From NCBI GenBank assembly GCA_000442125.1, contig KE546973.1:620001-684000 (forward strand): 64,000 nucleotides of DNA. The letters run 5' to 3'. The notes under the pieces are model-generated. The model was not told the origin of the DNA. It worked only from the letters and a program-made list of their open reading frames with translations, and made no database searches. The translations under genes were made by a program, and so were the position numbers. This document shows positions 36,176-47,502 of this stretch, piece after piece (within the stretch, counting starts at the first letter, position 1; each line of letters begins with the position of its first letter). This stretch comes from Opeltia flavorubescens. Lineage: Eukaryota; Ascomycota; Lecanoromycetes; Teloschistales; Teloschistaceae.

Positions 36176-37189
36176 ATGTCTAATACTGCTGCTATAATTC
36201 CATCATCTAAAGCTCAGCTTGTTGTCGAATCTCGTCCTATCCCTTCACCTCAAGGCTCCGAGCTCCTCATCAGGAATCGCGCCCTTGCTACTAATCCCGT
36301 GGACTGGAAAATCCAAGATCACGGCATCTTCTTCACCAGATACCCCAACGTTCTTGGTAGTGACATTGCCGGCACCGTTGAAGCTATTGGTCCGGACGTG
36401 AAACTTTTCGAGAAGGGCGATCGAGTGGCCGGTTACGCGGCATCGATCGCAAACGGCGATCCTAACCACGGTGCCTTCCAGCAGTATAGCCTCTTGAACG
36501 AGAACGTCACGGTCAAGCTCCCGGACGACATCACATTTGAAGAAGGCGCCATCCTTCCAATGGCCATCGCAACCGCCGGCGTAGCCATCTTCCTCAATCT
36601 CGCCATCCCTCAGGAACGGAAGCAATCCGGTGGTTTTCTGGTCTGGGGTGCCTCCTCCTCCGTCGGCAGCGCGGCCGTACAAATAGCACGATCGTTGGGC
36701 TTCACCGTCTATGCCGTCTGCAGCCCCAGACACCATTCCAAAACCCGCGAGTACGGCGCCAGCCACATTTTCGACTACAATGATGCAAACGTCATTGCAA
36801 ACATTGTACAAGCCGCAAGGCAGAACGACGACACCATCAAGCTGGCTTTTGATGCCATTTCCGAGGGCACCACACCAGAGCAGGTAGCTTCAATGCTCGA
36901 GCAGCAAGAAGGTGGCAGAATGGCGATGACTTTGCCTTTCCCAGAATCAGCGAAGAAGCCGGAGAATGTCGAGGTTGTGGCTGCGTCAGCCTTTAGGATC
37001 TGCACAGACGCGAAAAGGTTTGGCGCCTGGCTGTTCAATGAATGGCTGGCGAAGAGCTTGATGGACAAGACATATGTGCCTAGCCCCGAGATCGAGGAAG
37101 TTGAAGGGGGCATTCCAAGTGTGCAGAATGCGCTTGACGTGCACAGGAAGGGACTGAGCGGGAAAAAGTTGGTAATACCGCTAGATTGA
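36176..37189 (+). CDS. Medium-chain (zinc-independent) dehydrogenase/enoyl reductase
   Basis: A single exon of 337 aa in the MDR superfamily, close to the ToxD/trans-enoyl-reductase-like group of fungi. The GroES-like half has 'NPVDWKIQDHG' and 'YPNVLGSDIAGTVEAIG', then 'GDRVAGYA' and 'GAFQQYSLL'. The nucleotide-binding half has 'VWGASSSVGSAAVQIARSLG', which has the AxxGxVG/SSVGS type NADPH loop, and 'YGASHIFDYND'. The zinc ligands of classic alcohol dehydrogenases are absent, so it should reduce enoyl or carbonyl substrates with NADPH. Lack of introns, and of a PKS or NRPS neighbour, gives no pathway. It converges on the peroxiredoxin gene with only 128 bp between stops. Confidence 0.88.
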   Translation: MSNTAAIIPSSKAQLVVESRPIPSPQGSELLIRNRALATNPVDWKIQDHGIFFTRYPNVLGSDIAGTVEAIGPDVKLFEKGDRVAGYAASIANGDPNHGAFQQYSLLNENVTVKLPDDITFEEGAILPMAIATAGVAIFLNLAIPQERKQSGGFLVWGASSSVGSAAVQIARSLGFTVYAVCSPRHHSKTREYGASHIFDYNDANVIANIVQAARQNDDTIKLAFDAISEGTTPEQVASMLEQQEGGRMAMTLPFPESAKKPENVEVVAASAFRICTDAKRFGAWLFNEWLAKSLMDKTYVPSPEIEEVEGGIPSVQNALDVHRKGLSGKKLVIPLD

Positions 37190-37317
37190 TTTACAGCATC
37201 ATTAGTCTCGCAATAGCCTCCGAAATGCGTCTACGTTGTAGATTTTTTACTTTTTCACCTAAAGAGCCCGGAAGCGAATGCCTTGCATGCCAAACCAAAC
37301 CTTTGTCACACCCTTGA

Positions 37318-38256
37318 TTACTTGCCCACGTTAGTAAACCTCAAGTACCTGATGATCCAAGTCAGCATCAACACACTTCTCGTCCACTTGAGTAGGAAGA
37401 CTCACGGCCTGACCTCCTTCACATCCCCAAATTTCTTCTTCGCATCCTCTGTACTCACAGTCGGCGGCACAATAACATCCTCACCCGGAGTCCAATCGAT
37501 TGGAGTCGTCACACCTTTTTTATCCCCAGTCTGCAAACTATCCACTACCCGGAGCACCTCTGCGGTGTTCCTCCCCGTACCCGCAGGATACATCATCGTA
37601 AGTCTGATCTTCTTGGCTGGATCGATGACAAAAACGCTGCGGATGGTGAAAGCAATGCCCTTTTCGTCAACATTGGTAATGTCTTGTGCGTCTACCATGT
37701 CATACAGCCAGGCGATGTGACGGTTGGCGTCTGCGATAATGGGGAAGGAAAGGGACGTCTTCGAGATGTCGTTTATATCAGAGATCCATTTATCGTGAGA
37801 GTCGATCTCATTAGCAGACTACAATGGCGTAGAGAAGTTAGATCAGCGATGCCGAAGAAAGGACAAGGCAGTACCTCAAAACAAGGAAGCGCAAACAAAA
37901 CCACTGACCAGTCCTATGAGTTTTACTCCTCTCTTTTCGAACTCCGGTTTCAGCTTCGCAAATGCACCAAGCTCCGTTGTGCATACTGGGGTGAAATCTG
38001 CTGGATGGGAAAAGAGTATTGCCCATTTGTCTCCAATCCACTCATGAAAATCCAACTCGCCCTCTGTCGTCTTCGCTTTAAAATTCGGGCAGAGCGAACC
38101 TAAGCGTAAGCGTGGCTGCTCTCTTTGTAAAGCGGGCGTTGCAAAAGTCCGACGGAGGATAGGTGATGGCGCATATTGGGGAAGCTGCAGGCGACAGCTT
38201 CGGGATAGGAAAGCTGAGAGGGGACGTGAAGCTGGACGGGTCACGAAAGAAGCCAT
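37318..38256 (-). CDS. PRX1: Mitochondrial 1-Cys peroxiredoxin (Prx1/Prx6 type)
   Basis: Exons 37909-38256, 37406-37818 and 37318-37348 give 263 aa. The first 45 residues are rich in Arg, Ser and Ala with no acidic residue ('[20 protein letters not shown]'), a mitochondrial presequence. The peroxidatic Cys is Cys92 in '[11 protein letters not shown]'. Downstream come '[11 protein letters not shown]', '[20 protein letters not shown]' and '[17 protein letters not shown]', which define the Prx6/Prx1 branch that reduces H2O2 and lipid peroxides with a separate thiol donor. The last exon is only 31 nt and restores the family's conserved C-terminus '[10 protein letters not shown]'. Reading through intron 2 instead would stop right after 'KEVRP' and lose it. 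The 90-nt first intron is the longest. Confidence 0.93.
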
Positions 38257-38971
38257 GGATGGCTGTAAGATCCTTTAGGGATGCCAATGGGAGAAAGAAC
38301 ACGAATGTAGAGATATCATTTCCGCTGGAAGGCGCGGAAAAGAACATAGAGTAAGAATTTGCAATGGCGTCATTCGGCATGAAGATATTCCGAACGGACA
38401 CTTTCCGCGTCGCGGACTAGTAAGAGTATAGAGTGAAATTTGACTCCTCGTATCTTTTCTTCTGCTGCGCATGGCATGCATTTCAACGGTCGGAATACCA
38501 ATATCTATGTGTATACCAGGTTGAATAACCGGGTGTAGGATCAGCAGGCAATTGTTCCTCAGAAAGATATTGTAGTAGACCAAATTTCACAATTCTCCCG
38601 TCTTCAATTCTCTTTATTCAAATGACAGTAGGCAAGTGGTGTAACAAATCGCATGACCATCAGTCGGGCAGATCCATACTGATTCGAGACAAGAGTAACA
38701 AAAGCAGAGAACGATTACAAAGACACCAGCGAGCTTCTATATCAGAGGAGAATTTGAAAGGCCGAAATAGGGTAAAAAACCCACGTACAACTTCAAATCG
38801 AAGATTTTTATTGACACTAAGAATATGCTTCGCTAGCCTTTCCTCCACAATCGAAGTAATGATTTGGTATCACCTTACGTGTTACCCGAAATTCTCGAAG
38901 TGCTAATTGATGCTATCATGCCCACTATGACAGAATAATACTGTCGAGGAGATTGCGTAGTATGCTATTCC
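38257..38971. other. Intergenic: peroxiredoxin promoter region
   Basis: 715 bp between the peroxiredoxin start and the stop of the next minus-strand gene. Open frames here are short and overlapping; nothing recognised. Confidence 0.4.
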
Positions 38972-40165
38972 TTAGTAAAGAACGTAGTCACCGTTGATCA
39001 TACGGACTTCAAAGACGGCAAGTAGTACGAAGGCAACGGCGGTAGCGAGTTGGATAGCCATGATCTTTGCATAGAGCGCGACCAAGCGAAGTCGGGCAGC
39101 CCAGCCGAAAGTCCTCCAAGCGTCAAGCATTGAGACAACGCCCTTGCCACCAACGATCTCGGGCTGAACTTTGCCGCCAAATGTCCTATCGAAAGGAACT
39201 ATGGTATCGTTCTCTTCGGGTAACAAAGAGGCATGCACCCGCTTGAGGGAAACATGGGCCGGGAAGACGATGAGGGCAGCAGTGATGATGCCGCTCATGA
39301 GCACAGTGAATGATGCGAGCATGACAGACTTCTGTTGCATGTCGCTGTACTTGCCAAAGTCGGCACGGTTCTCGAAGTAGCCCTCAAGATTGAAAGCAAA
39401 GAACAAGGTGACCGGGACGTAGATGGCAACTTGTTCGGCAAAAGCCCATGCAGCGGTGGGGAGGATAATTTTGGTTACGTCTTCATTGCTCGGAAGACGA
39501 TGGTACCATTTCTTCTCGCTGGGTGCGCTGATGACCACATGGGTCCAAAGCATTTGGAATCTGGCAAGGACGACAGCGGTGGCGATGGCGGCAAAGGATT
39601 GCGCGAGCATCTGGTGTCCGAAAGCCCAGGTGAAAAGCTGGAAGACCATTTGGTGGGCAAAATGGTAGAGAAGGGCGACCTGGAGACCGCGGAAGCGCGA
39701 CCAAGGGCCAGCTTCAGCGACGAGGTGCTTAATGGTCGTTCTGATCTTGGACGTTATGGGCTTTGTCTTGACATAGAAGAGCTCAGGCTCAGTGGACGAT
39801 GTTTTCTTCTCATCCGCTGAGAGTAAAGGTGCGTCGACTTCGTCTGATTGAACCGGCCTAGCCGTGACGGCAGTAGCAGTGGGAGATTCTACCATAGTAA
39901 GGGTGGCGACCACTCCGCCATAAACATATTGAATCTAATAGTTTATTAGTTTGCGATTCTAATGCCTTGAGATTTAGATATAGCTCACAGAAGCGACCGC
40001 CAGAAAGTAGACTATCGAAGTGATTACCAAGAAGGCTGCTACAACGTTGGGGTGACCAAACGGCTTGTTCTCTTCCTGGCTCGCCTGGTTGGAGGAGCCA
40101 GAGCGGTATTTTTCGTGGGTTGCATCGAGACCTCGTTTGATGAGGTGGTGAGCGACACCTGACAT
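38972..40165 (-). CDS. Fungal multi-pass membrane protein of unknown function
   Basis: Exons 39989-40165 and 38972-39934 (54-nt intron) give 379 aa. It begins 'MSGVAHHLIKRGLDATHEKY', followed by TM1 ('VVAAFLVITSIVYFLAVASI') and the motif 'VYGGVVATLTMVESPTATAV'. A cytosolic stretch has 'KPITSKIRTTIKHLVAEAGP'. Further hydrophobic segments follow: 'LLYHFAHQMVFQLFTWAFG', 'ILPTAAWAFAEQVAIYVPVT', 'MLASFTVLMSGIITAALIVF' and the C-terminal 'IQLATAVAFVLLAVFEVRMI'. Relatives in Aspergillus and allied fungi are often named 'ubiquitin carrier protein', but there is no UBC fold or catalytic Cys, so that name should not be used. The role and compartment are unknown; about six helices suggest an integral membrane protein. 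Confidence 0.82.
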
Positions 40166-40985
40166 GATTAAAGCTTCTAAGATGAGATGGAGATGAATGT
40201 TATAGGGGCTGTATGTACGAGGGGTAGAAAGAAGAGGACAGCCGGCTTAAGAGGACAAAGGGCTGGTGAGGCAGGGTGCCTGTTGCCTAGCAGGATTCAA
40301 TCTATTTTTGTACTAGTACTGCGTAATCCGTACTGCGCCCACGGACGGAGCGAAATTGAATGCGCAACAACGGGTGAACAGCGCCCGCTGTGCCCGCATA
40401 AGTCCTTCCATCATGCAACCGCCTATCATGTGGTTGGGCCATGGTAGAGTAGGTGTTGGACTCGGCCTGTCTTACTCGACCAACCGAAATCCTTACCAGC
40501 TCTCAACCTCGATGTTACAAGTACACACGCTCGGCACGAGTCCAGTCATGCTGTTTCATGTCTTTGCATAAAGCAGGTAGCTTTGTCTCAACCCAATCAA
40601 ATAGATCGTGACCAAAACATTGGTTGATTAGTTAATAAAGGTTGGTATAGTTGCCGTCTCCTCGACGACAAACAATCATTCCGATGACAAAGGTCCTTCT
40701 TGACTTGGTGAATGCTAAACTTTGCTCACTCAATGCCTTATGTTCCCCATTTTTGCTGTGTTTTATTGACCGCGAGCTTTGATCTTAAATCAGCGTTATA
40801 TTCGATGGACTTTGCCAACCTTTTCGGGAAGATCGTTGCCTCCATGTCATCTTCTCAAATTCGTATTCATAATGCACGAAACCAATATCAGGTGCCAAGC
40901 TCGCACGGATGGATATTTAGATTTTATTGGTAGTACATCTGGAACGTTTCGCCTTTTCGCTTATTCTACAACAATAGCTCAATCC
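40166..40985. other. Intergenic: upstream of the membrane-protein gene
   Basis: 820 bp between that gene's start and the TM9-family stop. Nothing convincing: short open frames only, no repeats. Confidence 0.4.
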
Positions 40986-43044
40986 TTAATCAATCTTTAT
41001 AGAACTGTAGATTCGCTGCACAAACGCCCAGCTTGCAAAGAAACCAATGGTACCTTCGCGCGAGAGATTAGCATGGCACGAAAAGAGCCTAGCATAGCAC
41101 TTACCGGTTAAGATGAAGAACAAGAAGCTCAAAAGCAAACTGTAACCGAGATACAGTACTCCAGATGTGAAGCTACCGAAGCTGGCCTTGGTGATCCAAT
41201 ACAGCAAGGCATTCGCGAAAACATAGCCCGCTGAGGCACCCGCCGTGGTGAACGACCTCCACTGCCAGTGGTAATTCTCGCTGCATAAGAGGAAATACAC
41301 CAGCAAAACGCTGACCGCTGCGCAAGTGACTATCATGATAGTATATGTAAGGAAGAGGAAACCGAACATGTAGTAGACCTTGCCAAACCACATATTGTTC
41401 ATGATGAAGAATAACTCGACGAATATGGCGCCGAAAGGAAGAATGCCGACAAGAAGCATGGATGGTACGCGTCGAAGGTATGTCGTGCTCGGCGGGATCT
41501 GCCTGGGTATCTGGTTTACCCTGACTGGAGGTGTGATGGGCTGGAACACATTAGCCGGTCCTCCGTCTGATATGACAGGCAAGAACACGTGTACTCACAG
41601 CATGCCTGAATCCAACCCAGCTGCCTGCGAAGCTTAGAGGAACGCTGATGACGAACCAGATTCCAAGTATGACTAGCATCGTAGTAAAGGGAACTGCTCC
41701 GCTTGAACGTTTTGCCCACAGGAAGAGGTTGAGTAAGAAGAAAGTAGCGAATACAATGCCTGGGATCAGAAGAGGTGTCATCGCTATGTTGCGTTTCCAT
41801 GCTTCACCCCCAAAGCTCTTGTAGACCCTAGCCGCGGTGTATCCACCAATGAACCCGAAGAGTGTGTAGAGGAGGATCATGACAGTGCCTAAAGAGCCAC
41901 GATTTGATGGTGAAAGGAAACCTAGCAGAGCGAAAATGATGGTACAACCTGTCATAACGAAGAGCTGGGCGCCGTTGCCGAGGAATACGCTGAGAAGCAG
42001 AGGGTTCTTCGGTGTTCTGAAGACATCCCCGTGCACCAGTTTCCAACCAGAGTCTTCTTGCACCCCGTCTTCAGCTTCGCCTCCCGAGCCAGATAAATCG
42101 TCGAGGTTGAAAGAGTCAAGTCGATTATATCTCGCGATATCCTTTTTCAGAGCTCGCATCAAAATCGCGGCTACCATACCGCACAGGAAGACGACAATAA
42201 TGGCTGAATTGATCAAGGAAAACCATTGTATCCGTGGATCGTAGACATGAAGATAGGTATCCCATCTAGTAGCCCATGCGGTTTTAGATTCTACCCAGTA
42301 AACGCCATACGTCCATGTCACTTCGGTTTGTTTCCCTTTCTCGTCTAGTGACAGCCTGGGTGAGTTGGCATCAGGATTTCCGCACTCGGCAGAACCATCA
42401 GTCTTCCTTTTTGAATCTGGCCGCGACCATGGTTGAGCGATGACACCGACAACGCGGAATTTGCCTTTAGCAGCCTCATGGTAGTTGATTAGGAGGTCCA
42501 CGTGATTATTCAAAGTTGGGTTCTTCTTGTCGTCCACCTCCCCTAATGGAAAACCACGTTGGGTGAATTCCTCTTCCGTAGTTGGGTCAACATACAGTTG
42601 ACCGGCAGGTAAACCATCGATTAGCATATTCAGATTGTAATTTTGCCGTATCCGCTGATTGGTGAACATTGCGCTCGGCTGGTCGAATTTGTATTCAGGC
42701 TTCGGCTCGCAAAGGGACTTGCACGTCTCATTGATACCCATTTTCAACTCAAAGGGTGATGTCATGATGCGATCGCCGAATAAGATGCTCCCTAATGATT
42801 CCGATACATCTTTGGGACCGCCCTCTGGCCTGCAGAACCGGAAGGCTGGATGATAGTAATCGTATGGGATGACAGACCGGAGTTGGGGATCCTTTTCCGA
42901 TGGTGCAGGCGTTAAAGGATTGACGTTCAGTGGAACGATTGAACCGTGCTCATAGGTTGTGGGTGCGACACCAGGGAGGTAGAAGGCTGAGGCTGCGGAG
43001 GAAAGAAGGGCGAGGGAGGTTATAGGGAACTTCTGTGGCAGCAT
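40986..43044 (-). CDS. Transmembrane 9 superfamily (EMP70/TMN) protein
   Basis: Exons 41599-43044, 41105-41540 and 40986-41053 give 649 aa. A signal peptide (MLPQKFPITSLALLSSAASA) is followed by the large lumenal domain: 'FYLPGVAPTTYEHGSIVPLN', 'YDYYHPAFRFCRPE', 'RIRQNYNLNMLIDGLPAG'. Nine C-terminal membrane helices follow, with family motifs 'GWKLVHGDVFRTPKNPLLLS', 'GYTAARVYKSFGGEAWKRNI', 'NNMWFGKVYYMFGFLFLTY' and 'YFLLCSENYHWQWRSF'. The C-terminus 'IYSSIKID' ends with the KxD signal used by TM9 proteins for Golgi retention. TM9 proteins act in endosome/Golgi sorting, membrane-protein targeting and adhesion in yeast and amoebae. Intron 2 (51 nt) is a multiple of three without a stop. Confidence 0.95.
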
Positions 43045-43723
43045 AGCTGCCGAAAGAGAGCTTTACTGAAATATGGCGAGAGGAAGAGTCAGTAAGGATA
43101 CATATTTCGCAAAGACGACGTAGTAGATGAGGATGCGATGTTACCTCACACTGCCTTCAGAGAGCGGCGAAGCGTGCGCAGGAACCAAAACGTAGGGAGC
43201 GCTGCTCCTGCCAATATTTTTAATACCGTAGCACAACGGAAAAAACTCTTGATATTCTGAAGATAGTGAGCGATAATTCGTGGCCGTAAAAATCCGCGAT
43301 GCTCCTCTTGTATCCAGATAGGAGTTTAAGGCAGATGCACAGATCAAACAAATTTCAGCCTTACCGCGGCGCGGCATGCCTAGGGGCTCGTCAGCTAGAG
43401 CTCCGCCTGTCTTGGCGCTTTCACATGGTGTTTAGCAGTATCAGGCTACGATGGGGTCAAAACTTGAGCTGCTCTACGTTCTACTCGTGTTCCCAGGTAA
43501 CTGTAAGCTCTTATTCATTTCGTGAGTTGCAGCTCCATATGGACATCGTCATTTCTGTGCTTGCAGTCTTTGTTCGAAAGGATCACATATATCATCTATC
43601 GTACTCTCATACCAAAATCATATGCACATGCCTTACACGCCTTTACATCGCTCGTGAAAAGAAATGATAGGTGTAGAGCTATGCGAAGTCCCAGTCGCAA
43701 AAGCTATCCAACATGGGCTTTCA
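43045..43723. other. Intergenic: TM9 gene promoter region
   Basis: 679 bp upstream of the TM9 gene and downstream of the NCS-1 stop. I see no gene or repeat. Confidence 0.4.
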
Positions 43724-44584
43724 TTAAACAAGTCCGTCGTACAGCGATAGTGCAGACACAATCGTCTCATCACGTTTGCTGCCCTCTTTGAACTCGGCCA
43801 TGTCCAATGATCCATTCTCATCCTTGTCCATCATCTTAAATATCTTCTTCACTCGTTTCTCTGGGGTGTCTTCGTCTGCCGGTAACTTGACCATGGAACC
43901 AACCTGCAACAGAACTACTATTAGCTTTCGCGCAGGCCTCAAACGGTAAAGTAGCATTACCATCTTATATATCGCTTCGACAATTGCCAGCATCTCATCG
44001 TAGCTGATTTTCCCATCTCCATCAATGTCGTACAGCTGGAATGCCCAGTCGAGCTTATCCTCCATCTTGCCTCTTGATGTTACACTCAAAGCGCAGATGA
44101 ACTCTTTGAAATCAATTGAGCCAGACTTATCCGAATCGAAGACGTTGAACACGTAGTCGGCGAATGATGTCGGGTCACCAAACGGGAAGAACTGCTTGTA
44201 TATCTTTTGAAATTCTTGTTTCGTGAGCATACCACTTGGGCAGTCCTTCAAGAAGCCTATCGTTATTTACATTGCAATCAGCCATGAAACGAGGTTGCTC
44301 AAGTCTATTCGGTCATACCTTTGTACCATTGCTGTAGCTCTTTCTTATCAAAGTGCGTCGATTTCATCAGCTGGGCGAGTTCATCCTGAGAAAGCTTTGA
44401 CTGGCTGAACGGGACAAGTCAGCTCTATTTTCATTGATCACCGTCGTTTTCTACTCAGAAAGTAACTCATATAGCGGACCGTCCGGACTTCGAACCATCC
44501 ATAGGAGCCATATTGGCATGGTAGGTGGGAGTTCGATCAAGTGTTTCTTGAGTAATGAATGGAGAGGGCTCACCGGTTCCCCAT
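43724..44584 (-). CDS. NCS1: Neuronal calcium sensor 1 (frequenin)
   Basis: Exons 44574-44584, 44319-44404, 43961-44256 and 43724-43903 give exactly 190 aa, the family length. The first exon is 11 nt and encodes 'MGN' plus two bases; Gly2 makes it a myristoylation substrate. Intron 1 (169 nt) is the longest in this part. EF-hand 1 is degenerate ('[14 protein letters not shown]', as in all NCS-1). Three hands are functional: '[12 protein letters not shown]', '[12 protein letters not shown]' and '[12 protein letters not shown]'. The protein activates phosphatidylinositol 4-kinase (Pik1) at the Golgi in yeasts and tunes calcium tolerance and growth in filamentous fungi. The third intron (57 nt) lies between EF3 and EF4 and is in frame without a stop. 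It shares a 426-bp divergent promoter with MED4. Confidence 0.95.
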
Positions 44585-45010
44585 CTTAGACACACCTGTC
44601 TACCATCTAGGGATGTAAGATCAAGCACGATTTAAACCCTTTTCTGCGTATTGCTCAAGTGCTGTTCGTATTAGGCGCCAACGTACGAGTGGGGCCAACG
44701 AGGGGCGAGCAGCACTGAGAGTAGCTATTCAGGCTGGGACTGGTATGATCAAGGCTTTGGATCAAATCGTGGATGGCGATAAGAAATAGTTACTCGGATT
44801 TTGGGAGACTCTGTATTTGGAGAGGTGGATGTCAGGTGGAAGAGGTTACGTAGGGTGACTTATGTATGAATGAGGTGGGATGCGACTCGAAGAAGCAAAG
44901 CCGCGCGCTGAAAGAGCCTCATCGGGTTTTGCGCCACAAGTGTCACGGGTCAACCGCTCAATTTGACCTGCTATCTTGACCAATCATTGAGATCAATATT
45001 TAATAAAACA
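44585..45010. promoter_or_regulatory. Shared divergent promoter, NCS1 / MED4
   Basis: 426 bp between two outward starts. The part next to MED4 has a TTTAATAAAACA stretch just before the ATG. No specific factor site was identified. Confidence 0.45.
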
Positions 45011-45970
45011 ATGAACGTTATCATACAAGGGCAACTCGATCGCGTGGAAGCCGCCCTCAACACCTTAGTCTCCTCGATCGAATCCTACAACCCCTCCGTC
45101 CCTGCAGCCATCGATCTACTAGCCGCAGATACCGAACTCCAAAAAGGCGTCAAGCAATGTAATGCGCATCTGTCTGCACTTCCTCGTCATCCCAGAGACG
45201 CTCTAATAATTACTGTAGTATCACAACATCAAGCTCATTACGCCCGCATCCTCAGCCTGCGCTCCGCCTTCGAAGCACACGAACAGCAGAGAAAAGCTAC
45301 CCTCTCCCTTCTCGCCGACACCCGCAAAGATCTCCTCTCCACCTCAGCGACTACGTTCCCTGAAACCTCACGCAATGTACCATATACCGAACTTCTTGAT
45401 TACGCAAGTCGAATCAGCAGATATACCGTGCCGCCCACGTTTCGAGAAACCCTGCCTCCCCCTAAGCTGGCCGACACCGCCAGTGCAGTAGAGAATGTTG
45501 CAACCCTCGTGAACGGCGTCTCCGATGCCGTTACCGAAGCAAGAGAAGTCAACGCGATTGCCAATGGCGAGATTCCTCAGACCGGAGCTGAAAAGGGCAT
45601 TGGCGTTTCTTCATTGGAGCAACAAGAAGTGAATTGGCTGAACCCAATGGCGCAGATACCATTTACACCGTGGCCAACGGAGGATGTGATCAAGAGGGGA
45701 GCGTTGGGACAGATACAGGTGATGTTGGAGCAGGGTGCTGATCCGAGTAGCAGAGGCTCGATGATGGAGGGTGCAAGCGAGGAAGCACGGCAAGAAGAGA
45801 ACGACGAGCGGATGCAAATAGATGTCAGCACAAAGGATCTACCCGTAGAGACGAGTGGAATGAGAAATGACGGAGGGGAGCGAAGGTTCGAAGCGCGGAG
45901 AAGAGAGGACAAGCCGAAAGTTTTCAAAGGTTTGGATCTGGATGAGGATAGTGATGAGGATGACGATTAG
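45011..45970 (+). CDS. MED4: Mediator complex subunit 4
   Basis: A single exon of 319 aa. The start is the ATG at 45011 (MNVIIQGQ), since the open frame extends upstream only with non-ATG codons. The N-terminal half is helical and coiled ('QLDRVEAALNTLVSSIESY', 'HYARILSLRSAFEAHEQQRK') and the middle has 'ELLDYASRISRYTVPPTF', the core Med4 signature. 'FTPWPTEDVIKRGALGQIQV' is the second conserved block. The tail is acidic ('LDLDEDSDEDDD'). MED4 is part of the Mediator middle module that links activators to RNA polymerase II; nuclear. The gene is followed, after 161 bp, by the convergent 74-aa orphan. Confidence 0.92.
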   Translation: MNVIIQGQLDRVEAALNTLVSSIESYNPSVPAAIDLLAADTELQKGVKQCNAHLSALPRHPRDALIITVVSQHQAHYARILSLRSAFEAHEQQRKATLSLLADTRKDLLSTSATTFPETSRNVPYTELLDYASRISRYTVPPTFRETLPPPKLADTASAVENVATLVNGVSDAVTEAREVNAIANGEIPQTGAEKGIGVSSLEQQEVNWLNPMAQIPFTPWPTEDVIKRGALGQIQVMLEQGADPSSRGSMMEGASEEARQEENDERMQIDVSTKDLPVETSGMRNDGGERRFEARRREDKPKVFKGLDLDEDSDEDDD

Positions 45971-46131
45971 GTTAGGATTGGTAATCTACCAGGCATTTGC
46001 ATAGCATTATGCATTCACCTGCTTCCTCCATCACTCTTTTCTTTTCCTATTGCATTCCATGCTCTTGTCTTTCTCTCCGCCGAAAAAAACCTCAATCCTC
46101 CACCTGTCCGGCAGCTAAAGCTCCTGCAGTC

Positions 46132-46356
46132 CTACCGATAGTCATTTAAAAACTTAAGCCAGGTATCCTGCTTGTCCTTGTCCCATCCCTTACCCTTCGT
46201 AGCGGCTTCACTAGAGCCAGCGGAAGACTGCTTTTGCGGCGGTTTCTGGTCTTTGATTGCTAATTGAGCTGACTGGGATGCGGAACTAGACCCTGTTGAA
46301 GGGTTCTTCTTGGCGTTTCTGTTCGCTGCAGTGCTGGATGATATGTTGGATGACAT
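46132..46356 (-). CDS. Small unrecognised protein, 74 aa
   Basis: An ATG-started single-exon frame. The N-terminal two thirds are Ser/Ala/Asn/Lys-rich and probably disordered. The C-terminus is a compact, less biased 'GKGWDKDKQDTWLKFLNDYR', which looks like a conserved short motif rather than random sequence. No signal peptide or membrane segment is present. I do not recognise it. It converges on MED4 with 161 bp between stops. Confidence 0.5.
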   Translation of the reverse strand: MSSNISSSTAANRNAKKNPSTGSSSASQSAQLAIKDQKPPQKQSSAGSSEAATKGKGWDKDKQDTWLKFLNDYR

Positions 46357-47502
46357 TGTAAGTGATCAGTAGATCTGGTAAAGGATGGCACGAACGTTAT
46401 GTTCTGTGAAGGGTACAAGATTTGGAAGCCGAACACACGCCGTTTCATATCTTTTGGGAATGTCTTGTCTCGCTGTCGAAATGCACGGGAACAAGAGAAT
46501 TTGTGGCTATATGTCGGAAATCTGTGGTTGTGTGAGATGTTCCTTCATCGTTCGGTTGATGGAATAGAGTGTCAACGATGCTTATGATTCCGTTAGCCAT
46601 GACCGGTACACGTGTTCCCAAAAGAAGTCGACATTTCGATGAATGTGTCTTATGGTCTGGAAGAAGAAGCCGCGACGGTATCCTAAGCGTATTCAAATGA
46701 GATAGGGAAGAGGCTCAACACTTCAGCCAATAGCCATTACCATAGATCATGGAAGTCTGGCGTAGACTGTGGCTTCATGCTTTCCGTAGCTTCCAGGTTA
46801 TCTTTGCAAAAACAAAAATTGAAGATGAAGCATGACACGAAGCAGGCTTTAAATCCGGAGTCATGTGATGAACGAGAGGGGGAAAGCTGAATTGTTGCCG
46901 GAGGAAGCCTTCGTCACATGCTTTGCATGGTAGGTTTAAAATCTTTTCCTTTACAATAAACAACGAAATAGGTGAATACATTTTTTCAGGTGGAATGATA
47001 GTATGAATGAAGGGCATGTCTAGTGACTTTGGAGAAGCCATACAAATGCAAACGTACCACTAGCCGAATCTCGACTACCTTATCATCTTCCCAGGTCTTT
47101 ATGTTTGCGAGATGGTAGACAATTAATTCCTTACAAGCGCCTACCTGGTTGCAAAAAGGTCAACTACGTAATGGAAACAAGAATTAGACGGCCCGATCCT
47201 AAGATGTGTGCCACAAAGCTCCCCCACGACCCAGCTAGGGCAGGAGAATCCAAGCAGTTTCGGCTTGCTCCCTTCGTTCGACGTGTTCAGGAAGGCGCTC
47301 TCTGGTTCTCTTTCAGCAAGGGACTCGTGGTCTTTTTGCAGTGCTGGCTTTGCGGACTAGAGTACCTTTTTTCAATTGGACTTTAGATATGAAAAATGAG
47401 ATTGCAGATAGTTGACTCATTGAGAGAAGCAGTGCCTAAAAGTTTCAAATGAATATATACAATCGTTATATCTGTACCGTCATCATGGAACCCTGTATCC
47501 TG
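46357..47502. other. Intergenic, 1.1 kb
   Basis: Between the start of the small orphan gene and the 3' end of the E2 gene. Open frames on both strands are short and lack splice partners or motifs. No RNA gene or repeat was seen. Confidence 0.4.

Noticed and set aside
36176-38256. A secondary-metabolite cluster around the reductase
   Set aside because: No PKS, NRPS, terpene synthase or pathway regulator is nearby; flanking genes are housekeeping.
38972-40165. Naming the membrane protein a ubiquitin carrier or E2 enzyme
   Set aside because: Relatives carry that name in some annotations, but there is no UBC fold or active-site Cys; it is a multi-pass membrane protein.
44963-45010. Upstream extension of MED4 to 44963
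   Set aside because: The extra codons start at TTG with no ATG; the first ATG at 45011 gives the family N-terminus.
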